Source of the DNA: Pleionea sp. CnH1-48
GTDB lineage: Bacteria; Pseudomonadota; Gammaproteobacteria; Enterobacterales; Kangiellaceae
DNA length: 64,000 nucleotides
Reading direction: 5' to 3'
Assembly: GCF_024124665.1 (NCBI RefSeq)
Contig: NZ_JAMXSB010000017.1
Coordinates: forward strand, 62,001 to 126,000
In this document: positions 28,968-38,613 of the stretch, one piece after another
Position numbering within the stretch: position 1 is the stretch's first letter
Layout: every line of letters begins with the position of its first letter
Program-made: the position numbers and the translations under genes
The notes under the pieces: generated by a model
Told to the model about the DNA's origin: nothing
Seen by the model: the letters and a program-made list of their open reading frames with translations, nothing else
The model's database searches: none

Positions 28968-30848
28968 TTACTTCTCAAAATAGGTGTATCCAACCAGACC
29001 TTGTTGTAACTCTTCAAGATATTGTTGTTGCTGAGCTAAAGTCAAGGTTTCTTGGTTTAGTTGAGAACGATAATGCTCGATAAGTGTTTGGGGTTCAAAG
29101 TGAACGATCGATAAGACTTCTGATACGGTATCGCCATCAGTATGCTCTATCTCGACAAATTCACCATTTTCTTTAAGCTCGATATGAACGGAGTGAGTGT
29201 CGCCGAACAGATTATGCAAATCACCTAGAATTTCTTGATATGCGCCTACCATGAAGATACCTATCATAAAAGGCTGTTCTTCGTCATATTCAGGTATAAA
29301 CAAGCTGCTTTCTATATTTCGTCCATTTACGTACTGTTCGATGCGGCCATCTGAGTCACAAGTGATATCTTTAATAATACCGCGTCGAGTCAGTGGCTTA
29401 TCCAGGTTGTGGATAGGGAGTACTGGGAAGACTTGATCCACTCCCCAAGCATCAGGCAATGATTGAAAAAGTGAAAAGTTGCAAAACAGTTTATCAGCAA
29501 GCTTGCTCTCTAACTCTTTAATAATTTCTTCGTGGCCAACAATGTTTTCATCTAAGAGCTCAACAACACTACGGCAAGTGGCAAAATACAGTTGTTCACA
29601 TCGGGCCCAGTCTTCTAATGAGATAGAGTCATGAGTGTATAACATTAAGGCTTCATTGAGATGATAACTAGCTGCATGGTAAGCTTCGACAGCGGTTTCT
29701 TCACCGACTGAATCATAGTGTCGCCAAAGGTTTTTTAAAACAGGGACATCATCTTCGCTGGCTTTCTTAGGGTCATTAATTCCTGGCGCTCTTTCGATAT
29801 CAATGATATTAGCAATCAAAACAGCATGGTGGGCTGTTAAAGCGCGACCCGACTCTGTAATAATTTCAGGGCAAGGCAGTGCGTTTTGCTCGGTTGTGTC
29901 TTTTAGCGTTTGCACCACCATATTGGCGTACTCTTGAATTGAGTAGTTAATTGAATGGTATGAGTGTGACTGTGTACCTTCATAATCAACGCCTAATCCG
30001 CCACCAACGTCGACGACTTCAATTGGGATCCCCATTCGGTGCAGTTCAGAATAATAGCGAGCGCATTCTTTTACACCGTTGTGGATATCTGAAATACTGG
30101 ATATTTGTGAGCCAAGATGACAGTGCAGTAATTTAAGACAATGCGCTTTATTAACAGACTTTAGTTTGTCAGTCAGTTTTAGCAGCTGACTCGGCGATAA
30201 TCCAAATTTGGATTTCTCACCTCCGGTATCCTGCCACTTTCCTTTACTGACAGCATACATTCTTACCCTTACTCCGAGAGTTGGCTCTATATTAAGTTTC
30301 TCAGCTTCTTCTAAAACGATATCCAGCTCGTTTAACTTTTCTATAACAATAAAAACTCGACGTCCCATCGTTTGACCAATGAGTGCAGTACGAATGTATT
30401 CGCGATCTTTGTATCCATTACATACCACGATACTGTCTTTTGGCATTGGTGTTCCGAGTACTGCTAGTAACTCAGGCTTGCTGCCTGACTCCAAACCAAA
30501 GTCGATAGCGCCGTGGTTGGCCAACTCATCAACAACAACGCGTTGTTGGTTTACTTTGATGGGATAGACGCAGGTATATCGACTTTTATATTCTTGTTGC
30601 TCAATGGCTTGTTGAAAAGCGTGGTTAATTTGATCAAAGCGCTCACGCAAGATGTTTCCAAACCTTAGTAACAAGGGGACTGGGGTACCTGCCTGTGTAA
30701 GTTGTTCTGTAATATGAGCTAACTTATGTTGTTGTTTGCCCTGATTAGAAACAACAATCAAGTCTCCGTCATCATCAATATTAAAAAAGCCATCGCTCCA
30801 ATGAGGAACATTGTAGTTGTTAATTGCGCTACGTGTTTCTTTGGTCAT
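28968..30848 (-). CDS. speA: biosynthetic arginine decarboxylase SpeA
   Basis: 626 residues. PLP enzyme that makes agmatine from arginine, the first step from arginine to putrescine. The PLP lysine is K98 in YTCVYPIKVNQQ; the substrate-side region has ILHCHLGSQISS-type residues (LKLLHCHLGSQIS) and VVDVGGGLGVDYEGT. The start is set at ATG 30848, since the upstream in-frame extension runs into the DUF4124 gene (stop at 30856). The ribosome site is weak, so it may be coupled to that gene. Confidence 0.96.
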   Translation of the reverse strand: MTKETRSAINNYNVPHWSDGFFNIDDDGDLIVVSNQGKQQHKLAHITEQLTQAGTPVPLLLRFGNILRERFDQINHAFQQAIEQQEYKSRYTCVYPIKVNQQRVVVDELANHGAIDFGLESGSKPELLAVLGTPMPKDSIVVCNGYKDREYIRTALIGQTMGRRVFIVIEKLNELDIVLEEAEKLNIEPTLGVRVRMYAVSKGKWQDTGGEKSKFGLSPSQLLKLTDKLKSVNKAHCLKLLHCHLGSQISSISDIHNGVKECARYYSELHRMGIPIEVVDVGGGLGVDYEGTQSHSYHSINYSIQEYANMVVQTLKDTTEQNALPCPEIITESGRALTAHHAVLIANIIDIERAPGINDPKKASEDDVPVLKNLWRHYDSVGEETAVEAYHAASYHLNEALMLYTHDSISLEDWARCEQLYFATCRSVVELLDENIVGHEEIIKELESKLADKLFCNFSLFQSLPDAWGVDQVFPVLPIHNLDKPLTRRGIIKDITCDSDGRIEQYVNGRNIESSLFIPEYDEEQPFMIGIFMVGAYQEILGDLHNLFGDTHSVHIELKENGEFVEIEHTDGDTVSEVLSIVHFEPQTLIEHYRSQLNQETLTLAQQQQYLEELQQGLVGYTYFEK

Positions 30849-30855
30849 TTTGGGA

Positions 30856-31332
30856 TTACTTACAGAAGGTTTTAATCTGTTGTTGCAACACCTTAAATGC
30901 AGCTTGTCGCTGTTCTTCATTCATCACGTAGGTGTTGCCTTTTTTATCTTTGTCATAGAGCGCATTCGAACGAATGGCTTCTTGATAAGCTCTGCGTGCT
31001 TTGGCACATTTTTCTTGAGCTTGTTTTTGTTCTGCCGCCTGTTGTTGTTGTTTCAGTCGCTTCTGTTTTTTTTCTTCTTGTGTTGAGTTGAGCCACTTTT
31101 GTGCATCTTTTACTCGTTGCTGAGCAGAGCGGGTATCCACTTGATTTTTAGTGGTTGCAGATTTTTTGACTTTGATTTCTTCACTTTTATGTTGTTTGGG
31201 AGGCGGCTTGTCACTGTAATGGACTTTGCCATTTTCATCGACCCACTTATAGATCTTACCAGCATGGGCTTCTTGGCTCAGAGAAAGTGCCAGTAAGCTC
31301 ACCAGACTGATGTTAATAAGGCTTCTGAGCAT
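30856..31332 (-). CDS. DUF4124 domain-containing periplasmic protein
   Basis: 158 residues with a signal peptide (MLRSLINISLVSLLALSLSQ then EAHA). The DUF4124 signature KIYKWVDENGKVHYSDKPP follows directly. The rest is a Q/K-rich coiled coil (EEKKQKRLKQQQQAAEQKQ). These are common in gammaproteobacteria with unknown function. ATG at 31332 follows AAGGGAAT. Seven-base gap to speA suggests an operon; the divergent ubiK starts 60 bases away. Confidence 0.9.
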   Translation of the reverse strand: MLRSLINISLVSLLALSLSQEAHAGKIYKWVDENGKVHYSDKPPPKQHKSEEIKVKKSATTKNQVDTRSAQQRVKDAQKWLNSTQEEKKQKRLKQQQQAAEQKQAQEKCAKARRAYQEAIRSNALYDKDKKGNTYVMNEEQRQAAFKVLQQQIKTFCK

Positions 31333-31391
31333 TGAAATTCCCTTGTGGTTGGTTATAGTGGCAGTAACTTCAACTATAGTTTGTTTTAAAT

Positions 31392-31643
31392 ATGATAGAT
31401 GCAAAAATAATCGATGATCTAGCCGCCAAATTGTCTCAGATAACACCGCCTGGCGTCAAAACTATGCACGACGAAATGCAGCAACAATTTCGTCAGGTAT
31501 TGCAGTCTTCATTAGCTCATTTAGAGTTAGTAACGCGAGAAGAATTTGATGTTCAAACACGTGTTTTGCAAAAAACACGTGCTAAATTAACGGAGCTTGA
31601 GGCGACGGTTGCTAAGTTGGAAAAACAACTCGAGCAACCGTAG
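31392..31643 (+). CDS. ubiK: ubiquinone biosynthesis accessory factor UbiK
   Basis: 83 residues. A small BMFP/YqiC family protein: IDDLAAKLSQITPPGVKTMH, then a coiled-coil C-terminus with VTREEFDVQTRVLQKTRAKL. It helps UbiJ and the Ubi complex make ubiquinone under air. Single gene, converging on the NhaC gene seven bases further on. Confidence 0.94.
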   Translation: MIDAKIIDDLAAKLSQITPPGVKTMHDEMQQQFRQVLQSSLAHLELVTREEFDVQTRVLQKTRAKLTELEATVAKLEKQLEQP

Positions 31644-31650
31644 GTAAGGA

Positions 31651-33045
31651 CTAAATCATTAAGCCTGCGACCAGATACAGAAGGATCGTGATGCTGGCTC
31701 CCAATAATGCATACGGGAGCTGGGTTTTCACGTGATCCAGATGGTCACAGCCTGCAGCCAAGGAAGACACAATGGTGGTATCTGATATGGGCGAGCAGTG
31801 ATCACCAAAGACACCCCCACCAAGGATGGCTGCGAGCACCAGCTCTGGTGGAATACCAAGGGTCAGTGCAACCGGAATGCCGATGGGTACCAAGATCCCA
31901 AAGGTTCCCCAGGAGGTTCCTGTGGTAAAAGAAATAATGGCCGCAGCAAGGAAGATAAGCGGAGTAATTGCCCAAATGGGTAGCGTATCACTCAACATTT
32001 GAGCAACAAACTGGCCTGTTCCTAACTGCTTCATGCTCGCTCCTAATGCCAGAGCCAGCATGACCGTGGTAACTAATCCCAATAACTTACCCATGCCTTC
32101 AAACGACCAGGTGACCAGAGTCTTATGAGATTGCTTTTGATCAAACTTGAGTAGCAAGTAGGCTACCATCAAGGCGCTGATCACTGCCCATAATACCGAG
32201 CGAGAGCCAGAGCCTTTAAGCAGGGTATCAAAAAATCCCGCCGCACTTTGTCCTGCCGAGGCTAGTGATTGACTACCAGTAAACCACATAAAGAAGATGA
32301 TACCGATGAACATAGTGACTAATGGCATCATCATGAAGCGCACTTTAGTCGGTTTTTCGATGGTTTCGGTGACTTCTGTTTGAGTGCGATTCTCTATATG
32401 TTTCATCGGGCCGTGAACACGATTGGTAAGCACGGTATAAAACACCATCACAATGGCTAAAATGGCATAAAAGTTCAGTGGAATCGAGCCAACCAGCACA
32501 CTGGTTGTATTGTCGAGTCCATAGTCGCCTATCAAGCTGAGTACATAGGCTCCCCAGGCGTTCATAACCAACAAGACGGATATAGGCGCACAAGTCGAAT
32601 CGATAATAAAGGCCAGACGTTCGCGGCTCATGTTCCAACGATCAAATAGATTTCTGGCCAAAATACCTGAGGTTAGGATGCTTAAGTTAGTCTCAATGAA
32701 GATGAAGATCCCCATCAAGGACGGCAGCATACCGACCTGCTGAGGAGAGCGGGCCAGGCCGCGTTGCGAAACCCATTGCACAAAGGCGCTGACACCACCG
32801 GATTTTTGCATCAGGGTGAGTAGGGCTCCCACTAGCAGACTGAACATTAAGACTCGAGTATTGCCACCATCGGCAAATACAGAAACGGTACGTTCAATAG
32901 TCTGAATAAATCCCAGTCCTGGGTGGAACTGGGCAAGTAAGGTTTCTGCAGTGAAAAGGGCGACCAATAGCGCCAAAATGACTTCTCTTTTCCACACTGC
33001 AAGAATAATGGCCACCAAAGGAGGCAGTAATGTCCACCATTGCAT
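31651..33045 (-). CDS. Na+/H+ antiporter NhaC family protein
   Basis: 464 residues, about eleven membrane helices. Motifs include SLLVGALLTLMQKSGGVSAF, FIIDSTCAPISVLLVMNAW, FTTGTSWGTFGILVPIGIP and GGGVFGDHCSPISDTTIVSS, the last being the NhaC/CitMHS-type signature (GDHCSPISDT) near the C-terminus. It may exchange Na+ for H+, or be an amino-acid-exchanging member of the family. Convergent with ubiK; divergent from a small membrane protein gene. Confidence 0.93.
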   Translation of the reverse strand: MQWWTLLPPLVAIILAVWKREVILALLVALFTAETLLAQFHPGLGFIQTIERTVSVFADGGNTRVLMFSLLVGALLTLMQKSGGVSAFVQWVSQRGLARSPQQVGMLPSLMGIFIFIETNLSILTSGILARNLFDRWNMSRERLAFIIDSTCAPISVLLVMNAWGAYVLSLIGDYGLDNTTSVLVGSIPLNFYAILAIVMVFYTVLTNRVHGPMKHIENRTQTEVTETIEKPTKVRFMMMPLVTMFIGIIFFMWFTGSQSLASAGQSAAGFFDTLLKGSGSRSVLWAVISALMVAYLLLKFDQKQSHKTLVTWSFEGMGKLLGLVTTVMLALALGASMKQLGTGQFVAQMLSDTLPIWAITPLIFLAAAIISFTTGTSWGTFGILVPIGIPVALTLGIPPELVLAAILGGGVFGDHCSPISDTTIVSSLAAGCDHLDHVKTQLPYALLGASITILLYLVAGLMI

Positions 33046-33253
33046 GTTTGTTGTTCTCTTTATTTGAAGTTGGCTCAGGGGATAGTAAAAGGAATTTTAA
33101 TGGATGTCAGTTTCAAATTTGCCAATCTTTGGTTCTAATCACTAATAAATCTAAGAGCGAAATTCAACAAGTATAGAAAAAACAACAAGTTACGTTTTGG
33201 CACGCAGACTGCATTATCTTTTACTGAATTGGTCATTACTACAGGAGAGCAGG

Positions 33254-33409
33254 ATGTTGGCATTAATATGCGGAATTGTTTTAGGAGTAGCGTTTCATGA
33301 ATTTTGGATGGACCTGTTTAATAAGGCTAAATCCAAAATGGCAGAATGGAGCAATGGCTCTTCGAAGTCGTCAGCGAAAGAAGAGCCCGTTGTATTTAGA
33401 GAGCACTAG
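33254..33409 (+). CDS. tiny single-TM membrane protein
   Basis: 51 residues: LALICGIVLGVAFHEFWMD membrane segment, then a short charged tail (FNKAKSKMAEWSNGSSKSS). A strong ribosome site (CAGGAGAGCAGG) precedes the ATG at 33254; the ATG at 33197 in frame is unlikely. I do not recognise it. It sits between two sodium-coupled transporter genes and its stop overlaps the end of the PutP-like gene by four bases. Confidence 0.7.
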   Translation: MLALICGIVLGVAFHEFWMDLFNKAKSKMAEWSNGSSKSSAKEEPVVFREH

Positions 33410-33426
33410 GGGCTCTCGCTCTTTTT
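33399..33426 (+). terminator. terminator after the tiny membrane protein gene
   Basis: GAGAGC, loop ACTAGGG, GCTCTC, then GCTCTTTTTC. Stem of six bases with a T-run, overlapping the stop codons of both convergent genes. Confidence 0.55.
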
Positions 33427-34818
33427 CTGAGAGCCAAACCAGGCAATCATCAGTGCAGTAATAAAAGGAATCCAACGTTCGGCGATATCGCCTGGTAGGT
33501 TGGGTTGACTATTAATAAGGACCGTTAGCGCAAATCCAGTCAGCATAGAGCCAAGGACGGCCTTATTGCTGATATGCCTACGCATCAACCGAATGATCAG
33601 GACGGGACCAAAGGCACTGCCTATTGCGTGCCAGGCAAAGAGGACTCGATTGAAAATACTCTGGTCAACCCATAGCGCGAGCAATACCGCAAGTAAGCAC
33701 ACACCAATCACGGCTACCCGTGACCTCAGAATCATTCTTTCATCATTGCGTTTCTTAAGATCATAGGCGACTGAAGAAGACACCACTAATATCTGACTAT
33801 CGGCTGTCGACATAATTGCCGACAACACGGCGGCTATCACAATGCCTGCAATCACAGGAGAAAACAGACTGTTCGTGGCTAAAAAGAAAATATCTTCGTT
33901 GTTATCAACCACAGGAATCAACACTCGCGTAGCCCAGCCTAATAACAACATGCCGCTATACACCACAACGGCCCAGGTAATGGCGATCACTTTGCCGTGA
34001 CGCAGGCTTTTTTCGTCCTTCAGTGCCATAAAGCGATTGACCACATGAGGCTGGCCTGGATAACCGTTGCCAATTCCCAACAGGCCAATAGCAAAGCCAA
34101 TGGCGGCAATGCCAGAGTTGGCGCCAGCTAAATCCATGTAGTGTGGGATGGTTGTTGTGCCCATCTGTGTAAACAGCTGGTTCAGTCCTCCTACTTCCAT
34201 AACCGCGGCAACCGGCAGAATGATAGCCACTGCAGCCATCAATAGACCTTGCAGAGTATCCGTTACACTGACAGCCCAAAATCCACCGAGCAGGGTGTAC
34301 ACCATAATGATGAGCGCCCCGGTGGCAATGGCAGCAGGCATGCCTATATTAAAAACACTGGTAAAGCTGGTGCCTGCGGCTTTGAATTGAGCGGCAATAT
34401 AAAAGATGAATGAAAACGCAATAATCAGGGTTGCAGCTTTACGTATGGTATCTGCTAAAGGCTGATGAGGCTCAGTCACGAGCAGTGAGGTGAGGGTAAG
34501 GGCATCTTCTTGTACTGACAGCTTACGAATACGCGGAGCAACCCAAAGCCAATTAAAGAGAAAACCAAGCAACACCGAAGGGAATAACCAGATGGCAGAT
34601 AATCCCCACAGATAAGCTGCGCCACTGACACCCAGCAGGGTCCAGGCGGAGCTAGAACTGGCTGAGGCGCTGATTGCTGCTACCCAACTACCGAATTGAC
34701 GTCCACCTAAGAAAAAATCAGTGGTAGAATGGCTGCGACGACTGGCCCATAGCCCGATGGCTATGAGGATGATTTTATAAACCAGAAGAGTAATTAATAC
34801 GGTATTTGAATCTGACAT
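33406..34818 (-). CDS. sodium:solute symporter (PutP-like, SSS family)
   Basis: About 470 residues, 12-13 helices. The N-terminus (FFLGGRQFGSWVAAISASAS) and the sodium-binding serines in SSSSAWTLLGVSGAAYLWGL are as in PutP/SSS. Later motifs: GLLGIGNGYPGQPHVVNRFM and AAVLSAIMSTADSQILVVSS. Proline is the most likely substrate by similarity. The start is taken at ATG 34818 rather than 34848; neither ribosome site is strong. Single gene, convergent with the tiny membrane protein gene; repeat copy F lies upstream. Confidence 0.92.
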   Translation of the reverse strand: MSDSNTVLITLLVYKIILIAIGLWASRRSHSTTDFFLGGRQFGSWVAAISASASSSSAWTLLGVSGAAYLWGLSAIWLFPSVLLGFLFNWLWVAPRIRKLSVQEDALTLTSLLVTEPHQPLADTIRKAATLIIAFSFIFYIAAQFKAAGTSFTSVFNIGMPAAIATGALIIMVYTLLGGFWAVSVTDTLQGLLMAAVAIILPVAAVMEVGGLNQLFTQMGTTTIPHYMDLAGANSGIAAIGFAIGLLGIGNGYPGQPHVVNRFMALKDEKSLRHGKVIAITWAVVVYSGMLLLGWATRVLIPVVDNNEDIFFLATNSLFSPVIAGIVIAAVLSAIMSTADSQILVVSSSVAYDLKKRNDERMILRSRVAVIGVCLLAVLLALWVDQSIFNRVLFAWHAIGSAFGPVLIIRLMRRHISNKAVLGSMLTGFALTVLINSQPNLPGDIAERWIPFITALMIAWFGSQKKSESP

Positions 34819-34927
34819 AATGGCGACACTTTTTTTTTCTGTGACCATATCAGGCTTAAAGCCGTAAAAAAAGTACCGATGGAATGACTTGCGTTCTTTC
34901 TGCCAGAAATTAACGGTGCTGGGCTAC

Positions 34928-35045
34928 TATACCCAAAGTATTTCATAGTGCAGGCAGCAAGCGAATCCCTTGAGCTTAGATACGCTAAGTAATTAGGATG
35001 AGTGCGCGCAGCCAATACCGCTGCACCTTGAATGGCGATGGGTAT
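34928..35045 (-). repeat. dispersed palindromic repeat, long form, copy F
   Basis: TATACCCAAAGTATTTCATA start and CCTTGAATGGCGATGGGTAT end; 118 bases, in the same orientation as copy B. Contains CCCTTGAGCTTAGATACGCT and AGTGCGCGCAGCCAATACCG. A stretch GGCGGCC/GCAAG seen in copy B is shortened here, explaining the smaller size. Lies between the SSS gene and yheS. Confidence 0.85.
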
Positions 35046-35142
35046 CAATACTACATAAGTGTTTTCGAAATTTGATGTATAAGATGGCGAATATTAATCA
35101 ATTGACTGGGTTCTCAATAAGCGACCAGGGAGCATGTGTTTT

Positions 35143-37059
35143 ATGCTGACATTTTCTGAGGTCTCTTATTCTCGTGGTGCCAACACTCTTGTTGAAGCCT
35201 TAGATCTCACACTTTTTGATGCCGAAAAAGTGGGGATTGTTGGCGCTAACGGTTGCGGAAAGTCGACTTTGTTCCAGATGATCCTGGGAGAGCTGGCCTG
35301 TGATGAAGGGCGTTATGAGGCGCCTTCGGGTTTGCGCATTGCTCATGCAAAGCAAGAAGTCTTAGAAGGCGACAAAGATGCCATAAGCTATGTTCTCGAT
35401 GGTGATGCAACATTGCGAGCAGCGCAAAAAGCTTTGGCTAAAGCCGAAACGGCAAATGATGGTGAGGCGATTGCTCGTGCCCATCAGCTACTTGAGGCAG
35501 CCGATGCCTACAGCGCTGAAGCCAGAGCAGCCAGATTACTCACTGGGCTGGGGTTTGGTCAGCAACAAATGGAGTCGGCGGTAAAAGAGCTTTCTGGAGG
35601 GTGGCAGGTGCGTTTAAATTTGGCCCAGGCACTAATACAACCTTCTGATGTTTTACTGCTGGACGAACCCACCAACCACCTGGATCTGGATGCTGTTTTA
35701 TGGCTTGAAGGGTTCTTAAAAGCCTATGCGGGTACTTTGCTGATTATTTCTCACGACCGAGACTTTCTGGATGCTATTGTTGGTCGTATTCTGCATTTTG
35801 AAAATAAAAAGGTGCGCAATTATAGTGGCAACTATTCTCAGTTTATCCGCATAAAATCTGAGCAAGAACAGTTACAACAAAAGCAGTTCGAAAAACAACA
35901 AGCTAAAGTAAAACATCTCCAGTCATTTATTGACCGCTTTAAAGCCAAAGCCAGTAAGGCCAAACAGGCACAAAGCCGGGTTAAGGCACTAGAAAAAATG
36001 GCAACGGTAGAAAACATTGCTGTACGCGAGAAGTTTTCGTTTGATTTTCTAGAGCCTCTAAAAAAACCGGACCCTCTATTAAAACTGGATGAGGTCATGG
36101 CTGGCTATGGTGAACACAAAGTACTGTCAGATGTAAAACTATCCGTTCGGTGTGATAGTCGCATTGGGCTACTTGGACGTAATGGTGCCGGAAAATCAAC
36201 CCTATTAAAATCTCTTGTTGGTAAAGAAGTGGTGTTATCAGGCGTTCGTGAAGCGAATCGCCACCTCAATGTCGGATACTTTGCTCAGCATCAACTTGAA
36301 CAGCTCCATGGCGGTAATTCTGCGGCTCAACATCTTTGGGAGCTAGAGCCTGACTTACCAGAGCAGGCTGTGCGTAATTATCTGGGTAGCTTTGCTTTTC
36401 ATGGCGACAAAGTATTCGATCCGGTAGCTGGCTTTTCCGGTGGTGAAAAGGCCCGTCTGGTACTGGCGTTGATTCTGTATAGAAAGCCTAATCTTATTTT
36501 ACTCGATGAGCCAACCAACCATCTGGATATGGAGATGCGTGATGCGCTTACCATGGCCATTCAGAATTTCTCTGGCGCTGTCATTTTGATTTCTCACGAT
36601 CGCTTCTTATTAGAAGCAACGGTGGATGAACTCTATTTAGTTGCAGGTGGTAAAGTTGAGCCATTTAAAGGCGATACAGAAGACTATCGGCAGTGGCTAA
36701 AACAAAACCGGTGGGGCAAAGAGAGTGACAAAGGCAAAGAATCTAAAAAAGAAGTTGTGGTTGACAGAAAACAGCAACGACAACTTGAAGCAAGAATGCG
36801 TCAAGCTTTGGCACCCTATAAAAAAGTTTTAGATAAACTGGAGTCAGAGATGGACTCCTTACAAAAACGTTTAGGTGAGTTTGAGCAAAAACTCGCTGAC
36901 ACTCGTTTGTATGAAGAAGAAAATAAAGCCGAGTTGTCTAGCGTTTTAGACTCTCAGCGCAAAGATAAAGAACGCTTAGATGAAGTGGAGCTCGAGTGGT
37001 TCCAGGCGCAAGACGAGTTGGAGCAAAAGCAGAAGGTGCTTCAACAAGAAATCGAATGA
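35143..37059 (+). CDS. yheS: ABC-F family ATPase, YheS-like
   Basis: 638 residues (E. coli YheS 637). Two ABC ATPase domains: Walker A GANGCGKST (34-42) and GRNGAGKST (near 345), signature motifs KELSGGW and FSGGEKAR, Walker B LLLDEPTNHLDLD and LILLDEPTNHLDME. The middle linker and a C-terminal coiled coil (about 540-630) fit the ABC-F type. It has no membrane domain; such proteins act on the ribosome. ATG 35143 is chosen because GGGAG stands ten bases before. First of a likely operon with yheV. Confidence 0.94.
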   Translation: MLTFSEVSYSRGANTLVEALDLTLFDAEKVGIVGANGCGKSTLFQMILGELACDEGRYEAPSGLRIAHAKQEVLEGDKDAISYVLDGDATLRAAQKALAKAETANDGEAIARAHQLLEAADAYSAEARAARLLTGLGFGQQQMESAVKELSGGWQVRLNLAQALIQPSDVLLLDEPTNHLDLDAVLWLEGFLKAYAGTLLIISHDRDFLDAIVGRILHFENKKVRNYSGNYSQFIRIKSEQEQLQQKQFEKQQAKVKHLQSFIDRFKAKASKAKQAQSRVKALEKMATVENIAVREKFSFDFLEPLKKPDPLLKLDEVMAGYGEHKVLSDVKLSVRCDSRIGLLGRNGAGKSTLLKSLVGKEVVLSGVREANRHLNVGYFAQHQLEQLHGGNSAAQHLWELEPDLPEQAVRNYLGSFAFHGDKVFDPVAGFSGGEKARLVLALILYRKPNLILLDEPTNHLDMEMRDALTMAIQNFSGAVILISHDRFLLEATVDELYLVAGGKVEPFKGDTEDYRQWLKQNRWGKESDKGKESKKEVVVDRKQQRQLEARMRQALAPYKKVLDKLESEMDSLQKRLGEFEQKLADTRLYEEENKAELSSVLDSQRKDKERLDEVELEWFQAQDELEQKQKVLQQEIE

Positions 37060-37092
37060 TCCTGCGATTAAATGAGTAAATGAAGGTGTAAT

Positions 37093-37308
37093 ATGAATAA
37101 CCGTCGGTTCATTGCTGGTGCAGTTTGTCCTGAGTGCCAAGCACAAGATCGTATTGTGACGTATCAAAAAAACGAACAAGATTTTTTTGAATGTATTGAC
37201 TGCGGCTACATAGAAGGGATGAATGAGAAATCCCAGAAAAGTGACACCCCAGATAATAAGCATGCAGCAGCAGAAAACATGATCCAATGGGTTAGCCCCG
37301 ATGAATAA
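37093..37308 (+). CDS. yheV: YheV family zinc-ribbon protein
   Basis: 71 residues. RRFIAGAVCPECQAQDRIV and FFECIDCGYIEG give two CxxC pairs, a zinc ribbon, the hallmark of YheV. In many gammaproteobacteria it lies near yheS and kefB; function unknown. Its stop overlaps the ATG of the phosphoribosyltransferase gene by eight bases. Confidence 0.9.
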   Translation: MNNRRFIAGAVCPECQAQDRIVTYQKNEQDFFECIDCGYIEGMNEKSQKSDTPDNKHAAAENMIQWVSPDE

Positions 37309-37852
37309 TGACATGTTAAAAAGCACGTTAGACGAAGCTGATTGTCTGATCGAGTTGTCTGCGATAGAGCAAGCTCTTGATAAAATGGCTGAGCAACTCA
37401 ATCAAGATTACACGAGTAGTAGCCCCGTTTTTTTATGTGTTATGAATGGTGGCCTGGTATTTTCTGGACATTTGCTAACGCGTTTAAACTTTCCATTAGA
37501 AGTTGCTTACTGCCACGCAACTCGTTATCGAGGTGAAACATCTGGCCGAGACATACATTGGCGTGTCGAGCCCTCCGTTGATTTAAGCGGACGTCATGTC
37601 ATTGTTGTGGATGATATTCTGGATGAAGGTCATACACTCATCGAAATTGTTAAAGCATGCGAAAACTTCGGCGCTTTGAGCGTAAAAACAGCGGTATTAG
37701 TTGATAAACAACATGACAGAAAAGCAACGGAAAATTTAGTCGCAGATTATTGTGAGCTGACTGTTGAAGATCGCTATGTGTTTGGTTTTGGTATGGACTA
37801 CAAACACTACTGGCGTAATGCTCCCGGTATCTTTGCTGTTAAAGGAATGTAA
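37301..37852 (+). CDS. hypoxanthine-guanine phosphoribosyltransferase-type enzyme
   Basis: 183 residues. The PRPP-binding motif VIVVDDILDEGHTLIEIV (about 100-117) and the flexible-loop region YCHATRYRGETSGRDIHW are HPRT/XPRT-like, with a C-terminal YVFGFGMDYKHYWRN purine-binding end. Makes IMP or GMP from the base and PRPP. It is two bases before the nucleosidase gene, forming a purine salvage pair. Confidence 0.93.
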   Translation: MNNDMLKSTLDEADCLIELSAIEQALDKMAEQLNQDYTSSSPVFLCVMNGGLVFSGHLLTRLNFPLEVAYCHATRYRGETSGRDIHWRVEPSVDLSGRHVIVVDDILDEGHTLIEIVKACENFGALSVKTAVLVDKQHDRKATENLVADYCELTVEDRYVFGFGMDYKHYWRNAPGIFAVKGM

Positions 37853-37854
37853 AC

Positions 37855-38598
37855 ATGGCGAAAATTAAAAGAGTCGCTGTGTTAATGGCAATGGAAGAAG
37901 AAGCTCAACCTATTATTGATGCTTTGGGTTTGAGTGAAAACTCTCATAAACTTGATCCTTTGTTACCCATGAAGATCTTTGATGGGATGCTTGGTTCATT
38001 AGAGGTATCTGTTGTTGTTAGTGGAAAAGACTCTCGTTATGACGTTGATAACATTGGCACTCAAGCGGCAACCTTAAGCGCGTTTGCCACGATAAAAAAC
38101 TTAACGCCTGATATTATCATTAGCGCAGGCACCGCAGGTGGTTTTGCATCTCGTGGTGCTGATATTGGTACTGTTTATTTAAGCGACCAGCATTTTGTTT
38201 TTCATGATAGAAGAGTGCCCCTTCCTGGTTTTGATCAATCATCTATTGGGTATTATCCCACTCTTAATGTCAGGGCGATGGCTAATGATTTAAACTTGCC
38301 CTTTGGTGTTGTATCCAGTGGTAGCTCATTAGAAAAAAGTCCCAAAGACATCGAAGTTATCGAAGCGAATAAAGCAGTGGCAAAAGAAATGGAAGCCGCT
38401 GCCATTGCCTGGGTTTGCTGGATAACAAAAGTGCCTTTTTTTGCGATCAAGTCAATCACTAACTTGCTGGACGAAGCCGGAGCTTCAGAAGATCAGTTTT
38501 TAAAGAACCTTGAATATTCTTGTGAGCAATTAAAGCATAAAGTATGCGAGGTGATGAGTTATTTATCATCTCGCTCGATTGAAGAACTATCAGATTAA
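37855..38598 (+). CDS. 5'-methylthioadenosine/S-adenosylhomocysteine nucleosidase-like
   Basis: 247 residues. Starts VAVLMAMEEEAQPIIDALG, the MTAN N-terminal motif; DIIISAGTAGGF and KEMEAAAIAWVCWITKVPFF plus AIKSITNLLDEAG show the nucleoside-phosphorylase fold, with the EMEAAA loop binding ribose. It releases adenine from MTA or SAH. The upstream phosphoribosyltransferase gene is two bases away. Confidence 0.91.
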   Translation: MAKIKRVAVLMAMEEEAQPIIDALGLSENSHKLDPLLPMKIFDGMLGSLEVSVVVSGKDSRYDVDNIGTQAATLSAFATIKNLTPDIIISAGTAGGFASRGADIGTVYLSDQHFVFHDRRVPLPGFDQSSIGYYPTLNVRAMANDLNLPFGVVSSGSSLEKSPKDIEVIEANKAVAKEMEAAAIAWVCWITKVPFFAIKSITNLLDEAGASEDQFLKNLEYSCEQLKHKVCEVMSYLSSRSIEELSD

Positions 38599-38613
38599 AT
38601 AAGGAGAACAACC

